Below are positions 47,188 through 59,535 of a DNA stretch of 64,000 bases, in pieces. The stretch's first letter is position 1, and every line of letters starts with the position of its first letter. This DNA comes from Brachynemurus nebulosus (taxonomy: Eukaryota > Arthropoda > Insecta > Neuroptera > Myrmeleontidae). The DNA lies in the NCBI GenBank assembly GCA_035578155.1, contig JAPWDM010000003.1, positions 23,834,916-23,898,915 on the forward strand, read 5' to 3'. Made by a program: the position numbers and the translations under genes. The notes below the pieces were generated by a model that saw only the letters and a list, made by a program, of their open reading frames with translations, searched no databases and was not told the origin of the DNA.

Positions 47188-47334
47188 CAGGGCCCGCTTA
47201 AGGGTGGTATTTCTGTAAAATTTGGGCGGAATTTTTACAACTGACGAGCGAAAAGAAAAAGGTCGCCGCTTTTTTCGCCGGAGCAGAATTTTTTCTTTTA
47301 ACCCGGGGCAGCGTAAACGCTAGAGCGGGCGCTG
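47188..47334. mobile_element. Small GC-rich hAT MITE
   Basis: The ends CAGGGCCCGCTTAAGG and, inverted, CAGCGCCCGCTCTAGC pair. Flanks AGCAGATT and ACCAGATT agree at 7 of 8. Its core (GTCGCCGCTTTTTTCGCCGG, AACCCGGGGCAGCG) resembles the element at 11979-12261, so the two belong to one family. Confidence 0.75.
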
Positions 47335-47342
47335 ACCAGATT

Positions 47343-47859
47343 TCGTCGGGTGAGTGGCGCATGGGAAAAGATAAAGCTAAAACTATACATAGTATACAAC
47401 ATAATGTCTTATAGATTTGCATGTATATTTACAGATAAAGCTGATGTATTTTTTGATGACATTTATAGAATATAACTAAATTGTAATAAAAAGACTTATA
47501 TATTAATTTTTTCTACTGCTACTATTAAAAGTAACATTTTGCGCACGGCTAACTATATGTAAAAATTAAAAATTGCCCACACTGCATGGAAATAGCCGTG
47601 GGAAATTATTTCGCACGGCTTAATATAATAAAAAAGTTGGCTATGTCTGATTTAATATATAATGTCATATGTAATTCTAAAAATATACATATGTATGTTG
47701 ATTATTTATTATTGTTTCCATATAGTTTCAAAGTATGCTTTGGTAAAAATTTGAACACCTTACCACTGACATTATAGATTTAAAAAATTTTTACTAGTTA
47801 TTTAAATTTCATTTTAATTGTTTATGTTAAATTTTACGAAAAAAAATGTGCTCGTAGAA
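47343..47859. other. AT-rich DNA with GCACGGCTAA motifs
   Basis: GCGCACGGCTAAC near 47543 and TCGCACGGCTTAA near 47611 frame a short segment with AGCCGTGGG between them. This is perhaps a small degraded repeat related to the sequence after the 18833 hairpin (TTTCGCACAGCTG). Nothing else recognised. Confidence 0.3.
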
Positions 47860-47998
47860 AAAGTATAGTGTAACATACGTGGGAAAAGCTCATTTCTCAC
47901 TCATATGAATTGTTGCACTTGCCCTGCGGGCTCGCGCAACAAACTCATATTCGTGAGAAATAAGCCTCTTTTCTCACTTATTGTACAATATACTATTA
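47860..47998. repeat. Long imperfect hairpin
   Basis: GGGAAAAGCTCATTTCTCAC and TCATATGAATTGTTGC pair with GCAACAAACTCATATTCGTG and GAGAAATAAGCCTCTTTTC around the loop ACTTGCCCTGCGGGCTCGC. Outer edges GTATAGTGTAAC and GTACAATATAC extend the stem to ~60 bp. The edges and overall design recall the hairpins at 4724 and 18833, but the inner sequence differs. Confidence 0.7.
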
Positions 47999-49660
47999 CT
48001 TGAAAGATGGTTTTAGTGTTTCTCTTACATTTCTTTTAACTTTTTTTCTTTATAATCTTATATAATTAATTATACAGAATGTATATAGTTGCCACATTGG
48101 CATATTAATAGTTATTCATTGGAATGCAACTATGTCAACAGAGAAAAGGACAATAAATTATTTAAAAAAGGGTAGATGAAAGTATAGACACAAAAATACC
48201 GAATTTTTTAAATCACGACAGATCAAAATTTGGACTTGACTTCTATCAGCAAAAAGTTTTTCTTTCTTTCTTAAATTATATAACCGTAAAAAGCGAAAAA
48301 AACCACATCAAGTAGGTTTTTGAATCATTAGCCTATGTAAATTGGTCTTTGAGAAAAATTAAAAAAACTTGAATTTTTTGTTTAATGTTATTCTTATACC
48401 AAAATGGCTACACGAATTTATATCTCTAACTACGACATTCATTTGCTTAATTTTTTAAAAGCGTTATAGTGCTATTTAAATTATTTTCTACGTTAATAAA
48501 TCTTGTGGATCCGTGATCTTGTAGACGAAAAAGATACTGATGAGTGTGACACTATTATAAGTCGTGAAGTGTTTTGAAATAAGTGTAACATGAGGTTATT
48601 TTCTTAGAAGGTTGCCATGATAAAGGTATTTATAATATCAGAAAAGACAGGAATCTATTAACTTTCTACTTCTTCTTTTTAGCAGAGACCAGTGACACAT
48701 GTATCAAATGTTGCTACCTTATAAAATTTAGACAAAATTTGATATGCCTTTACCTTTTATTTGATCAGTACTGTACGTTATGTTGAAAGCAAAGCTACTT
48801 ACATTTAATTCAACTTTTTGCGAAGAAACAAAGAAAAAGCACCCCCACGTAAGTTTAAAAGCTTGCTCCCTGTCTCTTATATTTCTATTCTTTTATTTAG
48901 TTGGTCGTTTATTGATTTTCTTTTTTTTCTTTTAGTACATTTCTTTGTAAAAGTTTTTTAAGGAGGTTATTTTACAAATATCTTTCCGATAAAGTTATCC
49001 TTTTTGCTTGATTATTATAGATATAAACTAGGAAGGTATATAGTTTTAAGCTTATCGAGTATTATTTGTAATTAATTTAATTTAAACTTATGATTGCTTT
49101 TATCCTACTTCTTAAAATTGTTGACTTTTCAATTAAAATTGTTTGTGAAAATTGAAGATAAATGAATTAGCGGATAATTCGTTGTTGATAAACGAAAATT
49201 TTGTGGTGGCAAGTTCAATTAATGTCAATTTTTTTTCAACGAACCAAGTTTCAGATTAACTACATTTTAAATAGCTAAATATCGCATGTCTTATCAAGAT
49301 TTGTATGGTTAACTCTATATTACTTTTAAATCTACCAAGGTAGTGAAAGCCTTGTATTCACGTTCCCAAAATCAAAATTTTCACTCACGTTTAAGGTTTC
49401 AATTTTGATTCCATGTTTGTTTTTTGGAACGTGTGTCCATAAAACGTTCTAACGTGCACAACTCCAGAAACTACTTGATGAAATTTATAGGGATTATACG
49501 GGTTGGTCTCTGATGGTCCCTTGTGGATTTTAGTTCAGTTGTAATTGCCTCAAATTTTTGAGAGTAGTTGAGACTGTCTATACATACAATATGGTTCCGC
49601 ATGTGCAAATGCGAAATTCATGGAACACCTATATTTACCTTATTACTCGTCCCATTTTTA
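47999..49660. other. AT-rich DNA, nothing recognised
   Basis: About 1.7 kb with no coding signal or clearly shared repeat. Confidence 0.45.
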
Positions 49661-49671
49661 TACGTTTTAGC

Positions 49672-50214
<543 letters not shown>

Positions 50215-50399
50215 TATACCTATATGTATAATTATATGAACGAATGTGTTTGTGGTACAAAAGGAAGATAGATTGTATATAAGCACGATATAAGTCATAT
50301 ACGTCATACATATGTATATGTTTGTATGTTACTTATATGCCGTTTTTTAGGGTTCCGAAGAAAGTTTTATTTTTTAGAGCTCCGAAATAAATCTCCCGA

Positions 50400-50726
50400 G
50401 ACTATAATAGAAATTTGTTTTCGGGTCCCTAGAAACCGAAAATAATATTCACTAAAATTTATGTATTAAATTTATATTTAGTCCCACACCGTTGGACAAA
50501 TTCGTTAGCCAGCCATGTCGGATGCCTACAACATGGTTTTTTTGACCATTTTTCGTGAAAAAAATTAGTTTTTTGCCAAAATTTTCTCAAGTTAAAAATT
50601 TTTTTCGACATTTATTTACACCATTAGAAAGAGGAGGAAAAATCACTTAAAAGGGTGAAAAATCACAGAAAAACGGATTTTTATAAACGGAAATTCGCTA
50701 TGTTATGCAGGATGCTGCGACAGGGG
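50400..50726 (+). mobile_element. Family X copy lacking the TA tract
   Basis: It begins within the left half (CCTAGAAACCGAAAATAATA) and passes a short ATGTATTAAATTTATATTT where other copies have (TA)n. It continues AGTCCCACACCGTTGGACAA and ends CTATGTTATGCAGGATGCTG and CGACAGGGG before TA. Confidence 0.8.
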
Positions 50727-50740
50727 TATTATTAATTTGT

Positions 50741-50800
50741 GCTAGCACGCTAGGAGTATGAGGAAGCTGTGTGTCACGCCTCGGGGGGTGTGTTTATCGG
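50741..50800 (-). repeat. Dispersed repeat E, copy 3 (minus)
   Basis: Its reverse complement reads GAGGCGTGACACACAGCTTC and CTCATACTCC, matching the copies near 19884 and 38550. Confidence 0.45.
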
Positions 50801-51509
50801 GAATAGTTTAGTTTTTTAGGATTGAACGAACTTTCAATATCGATCCAGTCGTTTTTGAATTTATCTCTTTCATTTCGTGATTCCGATAAAATAACATAAA
50901 AATATTCTATTCTAGATTTATCTTCGTTACTCATTACAGAAATTTATTTATAAAAACCATTTCTATTTATAGTCCTTGACTATTTCTACCTATCGCACTT
51001 CTATACTGATAACTGCGAAGTTTTCGATGTTCGTTGTTTCTTTATATACTTAACCTTCTAAATCGAAACTAGAACGGATAGAATTAGGAACAATTTAATT
51101 ATTAAAATTGTTGTCACAACATTTAAGTGAAACCGTCTTTTAATGTCACACAAATCTGCATTAGGAACTTGAAATGTTTTTCCTATATAACAAATTGTAT
51201 ATCTACCTAATTGTCAAGGCCACTTATATCAATAAAATTCGACCCCGATAATGTTATGTCACGATACCACAATTATAGTCAACGCCACCCAAGTTTATTC
51301 TCATTTTTAATTTGTTTAATGTTTTCTTATCACGAATGCTTGCGATAATTCTTTTTCCTCAAAATATAATATAGAAAAAATAATATTTATTATAGGTGCA
51401 AAAAAGAAAAGGTAACGTTTATAGGATGATTTAAAATTTAGTGTATATTTAAGGCATACATTTTTAAAAATAACTGGATCACTTTAAAGATTATTTCATT
51501 GTTGTTCAA
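50801..51509. other. AT-rich DNA, nothing recognised
   Basis: No gene or shared repeat seen. Confidence 0.4.
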
Positions 51510-51597
51510 GGACCCCCAAATCAATTTTAATTTTCCACGGAGCCCCTGAATGATCCCGGGGACCCCTGGAGGTCCGTAGAGACCACTTTGGGAACCA
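51510..51597 (-). mobile_element. Solo hAT-like end
   Basis: Read inverted, the segment begins AGTGGTTCCCAAAGTGGTCT and continues with GGACCTCC and GGGGTCC blocks, a classic hAT terminal pattern. The other end (near AAGGACCCCCAAATC) is not convincing, so only one terminus is claimed. Confidence 0.45.
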
Positions 51598-53457
51598 CTC
51601 ATTTAGGCGGTCAATTTTTGCAAAATTAATAGGGGACCAATGTTGAATTTATTAAAGGTGGGACTTTAGGCAAATTTTGGTGGGGCCTTATCATGTAAGG
51701 CAAGCATAAAAACACAAAATTCGAAAAAAAATCCAAAGTTGCCAATTTATAGTTCTAAAAGTTATATTTAATTAAAATTTTCGAAATGTTATTCCCAGTC
51801 CTCCCAGGAGAGACAATTCATATTTCAAGTCACCCCAATGGACTGTGATGCCAAACTGAAAAAAAATCAATTATCGATTGAAAGTATGCTTTGATTGAAA
51901 GTATTGACAGTTATATGACTTATAAAAAAAAGGTTGTCCTTAAAATAATTGGGACCTTTTGCTATACTTCTCGTTTAAGTTTCATCGATTTTCATAAATA
52001 CAGGTCCGTAGAAAATCAAAAAATAACCAACATTTTTCGATTTTTCTAGAGCTAGAAATGGTGACAACTCCAGAACTACTGACCAAAATGGGTCAAAATT
52101 TTGCTGTTTTACGCCTCATACATAGAATTATTTTGAGCCTGGTTTCATTTTTCTAGCCTCAGTAGAGCTGGAGATATTCATTGAGTGTTGATAAAAAATC
52201 TAGGTCCGGAAGATTTCCATTTTGATTTTTGGTTTTCTGGATTTCTGAATACGTCAAGATTCGGTGAAAACCGCATATGTTCAAATTGGTCTGATTATCA
52301 TACTTTCTAGCTTATATGGACGGGACGGTAAAAAATTATGAATTACGATATAGTATGAATAAAATCAAGGCTGGTCGAGACGCTAGAAAAGTTCAAGAAT
52401 TAAAACGATATTCGAAAAGCTAAAGGTAGAATTAATAAAATATGGAGTGAAGTTAAATTTTAAACAATTCTGTTTTGTTGGTAAAAAGTTCATTACAGAT
52501 ATTTTTTAATTGTAATTTAATTAAGTTTGTTAAAATTTTTTAATTAATATTTTTTTATAAATGTATTCCCGCGAATTTAACTAATTAAATTACTTGACTG
52601 CGTGTTTGATGTTTATATTTTTTTTAAATTTTCAATAAAAAATTTAATAAACGAAAACAAATTTTATTTAATAATTTATTTACATTTTCGTATTTTATTA
52701 ATAAAGATACAAAATTTCGTTTTAATTAGAAAGTATAATGATTCTTGTATAATGTAATCAAACACATTTCAACACAGTATATCGTTATTTACTACAAAGA
52801 TCCCCTTACTGAAAATTCTTTTATATTTACCTGGCGACTCCACCATTCAAAACAATTTGATTACAAACATAATATATGTTCTGTTTTCATAAAAGTTATT
52901 TGTTGTTTACATACAAATATTCATTATTTGAATAGAAATATGCCTATATTTATTTTTCAAAAAAATAAAAAAAAATTCTATGGAAATATGTACATTATAG
53001 AGCCTATGGTGATGAGGAAGGCTTTTGAGTGGTGGAAAATTTAAATTACAGTGCCTGGGTATGTAATAAAACTGATTGAAAGTTCAAAAGAAAAATACAA
53101 TGAAAACAATTTTCTGATGGAAAAATTTATATTTATACTTATATTTTTCGTTTGTAATTTTTTTTTTTTTTTGATTATAACAACATTTGAATATTAAATT
53201 AACAAAATGAAAAGTGGGTCAAGTTATCAAATAGATACTAACAAATCTAACAATAGGTTAATTTTTTATTGAAGTTCAAGAGTATGTTATAAATGTATCG
53301 TCTACTGACTTTCAGTGTTGTAGTTACTATTCTAAGCGCTTATGGCACAAGATATAAAAGGCGTCTTTGCAGGGAATAAAAAAAAAGGATAAAAATTTTA
53401 CTGTAATTTTTTTTTCAATTCAGTGTATGCGTGTATGTAGTATCTGTGTATATGTAT
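51598..53457. other. AT-rich DNA, nothing recognised
   Basis: A segment at 51830-52330 has the less biased composition of old repeats (GGTGACAACTCCAGAACTAC, CTAGCCTCAGTAGAGCTGGA) but no partner in the window. The 99-codon frame at 52745-53044 shows no motif. Confidence 0.4.
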
Positions 53458-53460
53458 ATA

Positions 53461-54014
53461 GTTACTAACGAAAGTTTACGTACACCTGTGTATATCGTTA
53501 GTAAATTTGGAAATATTCAAAGCGTGAGCAAAACTGTAGCTCAATGCAGATTGGATTGGCTAGATTTAAACCTTATAGAACATTTATGGGATGAACTAAA
53601 ACGGCGCGTGAAAAAAAGAAGAAATATTTATAATCGTAAACTACTGAGAAAAGTGACAAAATTGAAGAGTGGATTGCAATTTCAAATTCAGACTGAAAAA
53701 TTAGTTAAGTTGATGTCTCGTAGACTAGAAGCCGTCATAAAAGCAAACGGTGGTCCTATCAAATATTAATCAAGTTGTTATTAATATTTACTAATAAAGA
53801 TATGAAATACACGTAGATTTTTATGTGTTTTTGTTGTTAATAAAATTGATCTTTTTGTCATAAAATTTGTATTTATCGACATTTTTGCTGTTTCTTTTAA
53901 ATAAATGGTTTTATGAGTGAATAAAATTGATTAAAGTTTGTAAAATATATCGAAATAAATTTTTTATTCGATCACTAATGTGTTACTTGAATGTACATAG
54001 ACTTTCGTGAGTTG
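53461..54014 (+). mobile_element. Tc1-like element, internally deleted
   Basis: The left end contains ACGAAAGTTTACGTACACC and the inverted right end ACGAAAGTCTATGTACATT, matching the Tc1 GAAAGTTTACATACACC pattern. TA lies at 53459-53460 and 54015-54016. Between them only the last part of a transposase survives. It sits next to the left border of a family X copy. Confidence 0.7.
53536..53769 (+). pseudogene. Tc1-like transposase C-terminal remnant
   Basis: The frame reads LDWLDLNLIEHLWDELKRR, then KLVKLMSRRLEAVIKANGG and ends PIKY-stop. This matches the Tc1 family C-terminus, in which SPDLNPIEHLWDE holds the last catalytic Glu of the DDE triad and a MPRRLQAVIKAKGG-type segment closes the protein. 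Here the Ser-Pro before DLN and the Pro before IEH are changed. The DNA-binding domain and the first two catalytic Asp are absent. About 75 of the usual ~340 residues remain, so it cannot encode active enzyme. Confidence 0.85.
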
Positions 54015-54016
54015 TA

Positions 54017-55413
54017 TGTATTCGCACAATGACTCTCAAACGAAACATCCGATTTTTACGTAATTTGGTGAAGACGTTTGAAGTCTCAAACTAAAGATGT
54101 CGATTCTCCGAAAAAAAGATCAATTTTTGGATCGATTTAAATCGAAATTAAAAAAACCGATTAAAAAAAAATCGGCTAAAAAAAATCGATTCTGTGAGAT
54201 CAATTTAAAAGATCGAAATTTTGAAAAGTTAAGGGACTTAATTGATAGTACATGGGAAACATCGCGTAAAAACGCTTTACATTATATTTTTCAGGGCGAT
54301 GAGTTATCTTTTCAATTATAATTATAGCAAATAACGCAATTGAATATATAGGACGAATACCACGGAATGAACCAAGTTTACTATTCAAAAATTTCAAACA
54401 AACTGACAAAAAAATGTTTTCTAAATAAGTTGCTTTTGTAGGAAAGGGATCGTTAGCCCCATAGGTGGTCTTCCTTTCTTTTGTATTAATAGTCTTCTAC
54501 TGGACAAAATAGTGTGTATATTATGTATTTATATGGAGCCACATGGGGGACTCGTTGATAATAACAAGTAAAAAGTGATAATTTATTAACAATAACGTTT
54601 TTGGTGTTTCATTTTAATATAATATGTTTTTTGTAAAATTACAACTAAAATGAAATTATTTTTGAAAAAAATCGGTTATCGATCTCTTACTTTTAATAAT
54701 CGATTCATGAATCGATTCAAATGAAAAAAAATCGAAAGAAGAATCGATTTTTTAAGCTTCGATTAATCGATTTAAAATCGACATCTCTATCTCAAACCCT
54801 TGGATGAGTTCTTCAATTACTTACGTACGATGCCTAGAACCTTAAAAAAATGAGTTTCTTGCCAAAATTTGTCATAATTCAAAAGTTATTCGAACATTTT
54901 CTTACACCATGGCAAAGAGCGGAAAAAATTACATAAGATACGTTTTTGAAACATTATCCTATATAAGAGGGTTTTTGAGAAAAAAAATGTGTTTATATTC
55001 TTATGGTAACGTATTTCTGGTATATGTTTGTATATTATCACATAATATGTATAAAAGTCAATTTTATTGGTTGCGTTATTTTAGGGTTCGGAAGAAAAAT
55101 CTCGGAACTCATAAAGTTTCAAGAAGTTTTTTATGTACATACTACAGATATAGATCTCACTTAACAAAGAGTAAAACAACCATTTCTTTTTTTTTTTAGG
55201 TACTTCTTTGTATTAGAAAGTGGAGATGAAAATTTCTTCTCACGTACTATATTCTGTTGGATATTGTTAGAAAGGGCTCTTAAAGTGAAGTTTAGAATCC
55301 TTTTACCAATTTTTCATTTTTAAACTCCGTTTGCTAAATAATATTAAACTTCAACATGACGTAATTTTTATAACCGGAAATTCGTTACGTTATGCAGGAT
55401 ACTGCTATAGGCG
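54017..55413 (+). mobile_element. Old family X copy interrupted by a hAT MITE
   Basis: ATTCGCACAATGACTCTCAA and GAAACATCCGATTTTTACGT lead to the insertion at 54092. The X sequence resumes at 54798 (CCTTGGATGAGTTCTTCAAT) and ends ATTCGTTACGTTATGCAGGA at about 55413. It is more diverged than the other copies, and the part between 55000 and 55350 is not clearly X. Confidence 0.65.
54092..54789. mobile_element. hAT MITE with perfect 8 bp duplication
   Basis: TCTCAAAC stands at 54084-54091 and 54790-54797. The ends TAAAGATGTCGATT and, inverted, TAGAGATGTCGATT pair. Removing the 698 bp element plus one octamer restores GAAGTCTCAAACCCTTGGA, matching GAAGTCCCAAACCGTTGGA in other X copies. The subterminal parts are rich in AATCGATT motifs. 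A 74-codon Lys-rich frame at 54097-54321 is probably compositional. Confidence 0.9.
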
Positions 55414-55896
55414 TATTTGATTTCCACAAAACAATTTATTACTTCTTCTAAATCGGTTTCTAAAAAGACATCGCGACTTCAGTTTTTGTATGGTAAATCG
55501 TGAGTTCACAACCAACCGGGGAAGATCTATCATTCACATTAATCATAATACCTCACATTAATTTACAGTTATCATAATACCATCACCAAAAAACCATAGT
55601 AAATCACTAAAAACAGTGCATATAACTTTACATGTTGCACATCTAATCAATAGAAGAAAATATATCGTTTTCAATTGATAAGATTGCTAAAGTCAATAGA
55701 CGTAGCGTTATTGTTGACCTTGAATAATTTTTAATGATTCTCCAGTAATAGTTATAGTATTTGGTAATATTAGCATCATACAAAGTGCTTAAATATGCTT
55801 AAATATGATTCACACAAGTCCCATTAGGTGTGGCCATTTAGGTCATACAGTAAATGCAGGGCAGAGCAGAGCAGGGTAGAGCAGGAAAGCACGTGT
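55414..55896. other. Intergenic DNA with GCAGA repeats
   Basis: A short purine-rich run, GCAGGGCAGAGCAGAGCAGG, at 55856 borders the next element. Otherwise nothing recognised. Confidence 0.4.
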
Positions 55897-56231
55897 GGTC
55901 AGGCGCACATTGAGACGCAGTTAACGCAGGCAGGGCAACGCAGTTTCTGTGACTCTTGTTGTAGAACGAGATAGCACGAATTTAAAAGCAGAGTAGAGCA
56001 GAGATGCACTATTTTCCTTCAATTTCTTCAATTGTTTTCATTTTGGTGAAATAAAACCAACTAAAACTCGACAACGTGTTACAATTGCGCAGTTTCTGTG
56101 TCACATTCACAAGTGCCACATCGGTCTCGTGCGACGCAGTGCTACTCTGCGCGTTGTCCCGTTCTACAACACGAGCCACAGAAACTCTACTGCCCTTCCT
56201 GCGTTAACTGCGTCTCAATGTGCGCCCGGCC
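55897..56231. mobile_element. GC-richer inverted-repeat MITE
   Basis: GGCGCACATTGAGACGCAGT and TAACGCAGGCAGGGCA pair with TGCCCTTCCTGCGTTAACTG and CGTCTCAATGTGCGCC at the other end. Inner blocks (CTCTTGTTGTAGAACGAGAT with CGTTCTACAACACGAG) also pair, giving arms of ~90 bp. Flanking duplication not visible. Superfamily unknown. Confidence 0.7.
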
Positions 56232-58132
56232 TTAATCTGAGTTTAAAATTCTGAGTTTTTATGTGCCTGGCGCTGCCACCGCAGACGTAATATTCCTGGT
56301 ATACATAATTTGGTACATAATTAGTTATATTGTAATTATAATATTTGGTATTAATCTTTGTCTGAAATAGTTTTAAAGTGAAAATTTAGTAAAATAAAAT
56401 ATTATTCAAGCAAAATAATATTGTTAATAAAATATTAAAATAATATTTATTCAGGTGTACTCATTACATATTATGTCTTATGTACTTTTTTTTTATCGTT
56501 ACAGAAATAATATTTTTAGAGCGTATATTTTGATAACTCAACAAAAATATAAAATTGTTACATTCAAAAATTATGTATTTTTTAACCAGTTGATTTTATG
56601 TCACAAAGTAAAATTTTATGTTTGAAAAAGCTTTCATTTCGAATGAATTCACATTTATAAATTTTTAAACGTTTTTTTTATTTTTTATTTTTTTAAAAAC
56701 TCAACATAACGTATTTATTCTCCTAAAAAAAATCAAGGACTGACTCACACAAAAAAATGACTTGTCCTCGTCTACTATTTATCTTTTTATTATTGTCTAT
56801 CTCTTTTCCTGTCCTATTTTCTTTCGATAGTTTCAAAACCACATCTAAGAAAAATTGCTATTGAACAAAGGAATATGTTCTTTTTTTCTCCGTATGAAAA
56901 GCTTTCTTGTATGTGCAAAATGTAGGTGCCTCAAAATATTCTTCATCGTCTTCTATTCATGCGAAAATATTTAATGGTGTTAATTACTTTGGAAAAAAAT
57001 GTTGAGGTTAAGTATTTTATATAAGTTGCATACTTTACGTTCGTCATAAGGTGATTGTGTTAAGAAATGGGTATGGAACACTTTTTCCAAAATAATTTTT
57101 ATATTGATTACAAATGTCCTTAATTTATCAATGTCTTTCATTATTAGGGCAATAAAATTTTTTTTTTACATGCATTATAAATTTCCTGTTCGCCTACTTT
57201 AAGATTTACCACTGCGATCGACTGCTATTTAATAACGAAGACCACAAGTGACCGCAAATTATTCCCACTCATAATATAATTAATAACATTATTTATTTAT
57301 TGCAAATAAAAAAAAAATTTTCTTACAATTTTTTTTTGTCGTGTTTGATGAAAGAAATTATAAAACCCGTTATGTAACGTACATATTATTTGTGCCGTTT
57401 AGTTTAATTTACGATAACTCCCACGTTCTAATCATAATAAATAAATTATTAAAATAATTCAAATTCGCCGGACATTTTAATTTTTAACGACATTTATAAA
57501 TCAATTATTTAGGTTATGTATTTGCGCATGTTTGTTCAATTGTTATTTGGACAGTTACTTATGTTAACAACTTAATAAATCCGTGAAATTAGTCAAAATT
57601 ATTTGATAATTGTTAGGTGTGAATGTTGAAAAATGTAATCGAAGATTAAAATTGGAGCCTCACAGATTTGAAAGTAGGTATAATCACTGTCTACCGTTTG
57701 ATTAAAGTTGTTGAATATTTTGTTCTCATTATGTCAGTTGTCTGTTATAACCACGTTACAACTGTTACAAGGGCTTTTACAATATTATCATTAATTTTAA
57801 ACAAAATATATTGTTTGTTTTTTATAACAATTTAAAACCTGTATTACACCCAGTACCTGTGTGAAGATTATACATTTTCCTTATGTAGCAAAACTGGATT
57901 GACCATTGACTATTTATTGTTTTCTCGGTAAAGTATTCTCGGTACAGATTTACACATACACTGACATTCCCCCCAAAAAAATGCCAATATGGAGTTCTTG
58001 TCAACCGTGGGAGAGATACAGTTTTAGTTAGATGAATTATTACGTCGAAGCTCTAGACGCGCAGAATGCTGTCTTAAAACATTCCAAATTTCATATAGTT
58101 TAGTTGTTACGGTCTAAACCCATAATTCCAGT
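56232..58132. other. AT-rich DNA, nothing recognised
   Basis: About 1.9 kb of A/T-rich sequence without coding signal or shared repeat. Confidence 0.45.
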
Positions 58133-58704
<572 letters not shown>

Positions 58705-58993
58705 ATATATATTATTTTGTTACTGAAGTCAAATGACGATATATAGAATTAGTACATATGTACATAATATATGCTACGGTACTACCAATATATTCGTCAA
58801 AGATCTATATGCATGTACAATATGTACATAATAAATTACAAAATAAAAAAAATTGTCAAGTGCGTGGTAAACACGCATTATGCCATCTTTTTTATGTCAT
58901 CGAAGATGACGTATTAATATCGTTGTGTGATTGAATTGAACACGTGATTGAATAATTATTGAGTTGTACATCCATATTGAATAAACGCCAGAG

Positions 58994-59044
58994 GGCTGTA
59001 GAGTTAACAACTATAGAGTTAACAAACAACTATAGAGTTAACAA
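58994..59044. repeat. Short tandem repeat (TATAGAGTTAACAA)
   Basis: GTAGAGTTAACAA, CTATAGAGTTAACAA and CTATAGAGTTAACAA occur in tandem directly against the left end of the palindrome. Confidence 0.8.
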
Positions 59045-59046
59045 TA

Positions 59047-59535
59047 CCCCTGTCGCAGCATCGTGCATAACATAGCGAATTTCCATTTACAAAAGTACGT
59101 TTTTCTCGGAAACTAGTTGATATACATAGAGTAATTGTAAATAAAAGAAACCTTCTTTATGTGATTTTTCCGCCTTATTCCGCCAAATTTTTTTCGCGAA
59201 AAATGTCCAAAACTCCGTAAACATTTTCACGAAATTTCTTAAAAATAAGATGTTTCGTTCTTGAGTTATCGTGCGGACACATTTATATATATGTTTACTA
59301 AGTGTCCGCACGATAACTCAAGAACGAAACATCTTATTTTTAAGAAATTTCGTGAAAACGTTTACGGGGTTTTGGACATTTTTCGTGAAAAAAATTTGGC
59401 AGAATGAGGCGGAAAAATCACATAAAGAAGGTTTCTTTTATATACAATTACTCTATGTATATCAACTAGTTTCCGAGAAAAACGTACTTTTGTAAATGGA
59501 AATTCGCTATGTTATGCAGGATGCTGCGACAGGGG
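59047..59535. mobile_element. Near-perfect palindrome of two family X right halves
   Basis: It starts CCCCTGTCGCAGCATCGTGC after TA and ends GCAGGATGCTGCGACAGGGG before TA. Arms of ~235 bp differ at only about seven positions by eye. The centre is TGTCCGCACGATAACTC in each direction around a ~20 bp loop, ATTTATATATATGTTTACTA. It therefore consists of two X right halves head to head with a vestigial TA tract at the axis. The two 74-codon frames on opposite strands are mirror images, not genes. Confidence 0.9.

Noticed and set aside
52745..53044. 99-codon plus frame
   Set aside because: The composition matches A/T-rich background and no domain could be seen.
54097..54321. Lys-rich 74-codon frame in the hAT MITE
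   Set aside because: The residues come from A-rich AATCGATT-type repeats. No transposase signature.
59087..59495. Pair of 74-codon frames on opposite strands with nearly the same protein
   Set aside because: They are the two arms of one palindrome. The sequence is family X repeat, which lacks this frame in other copies.
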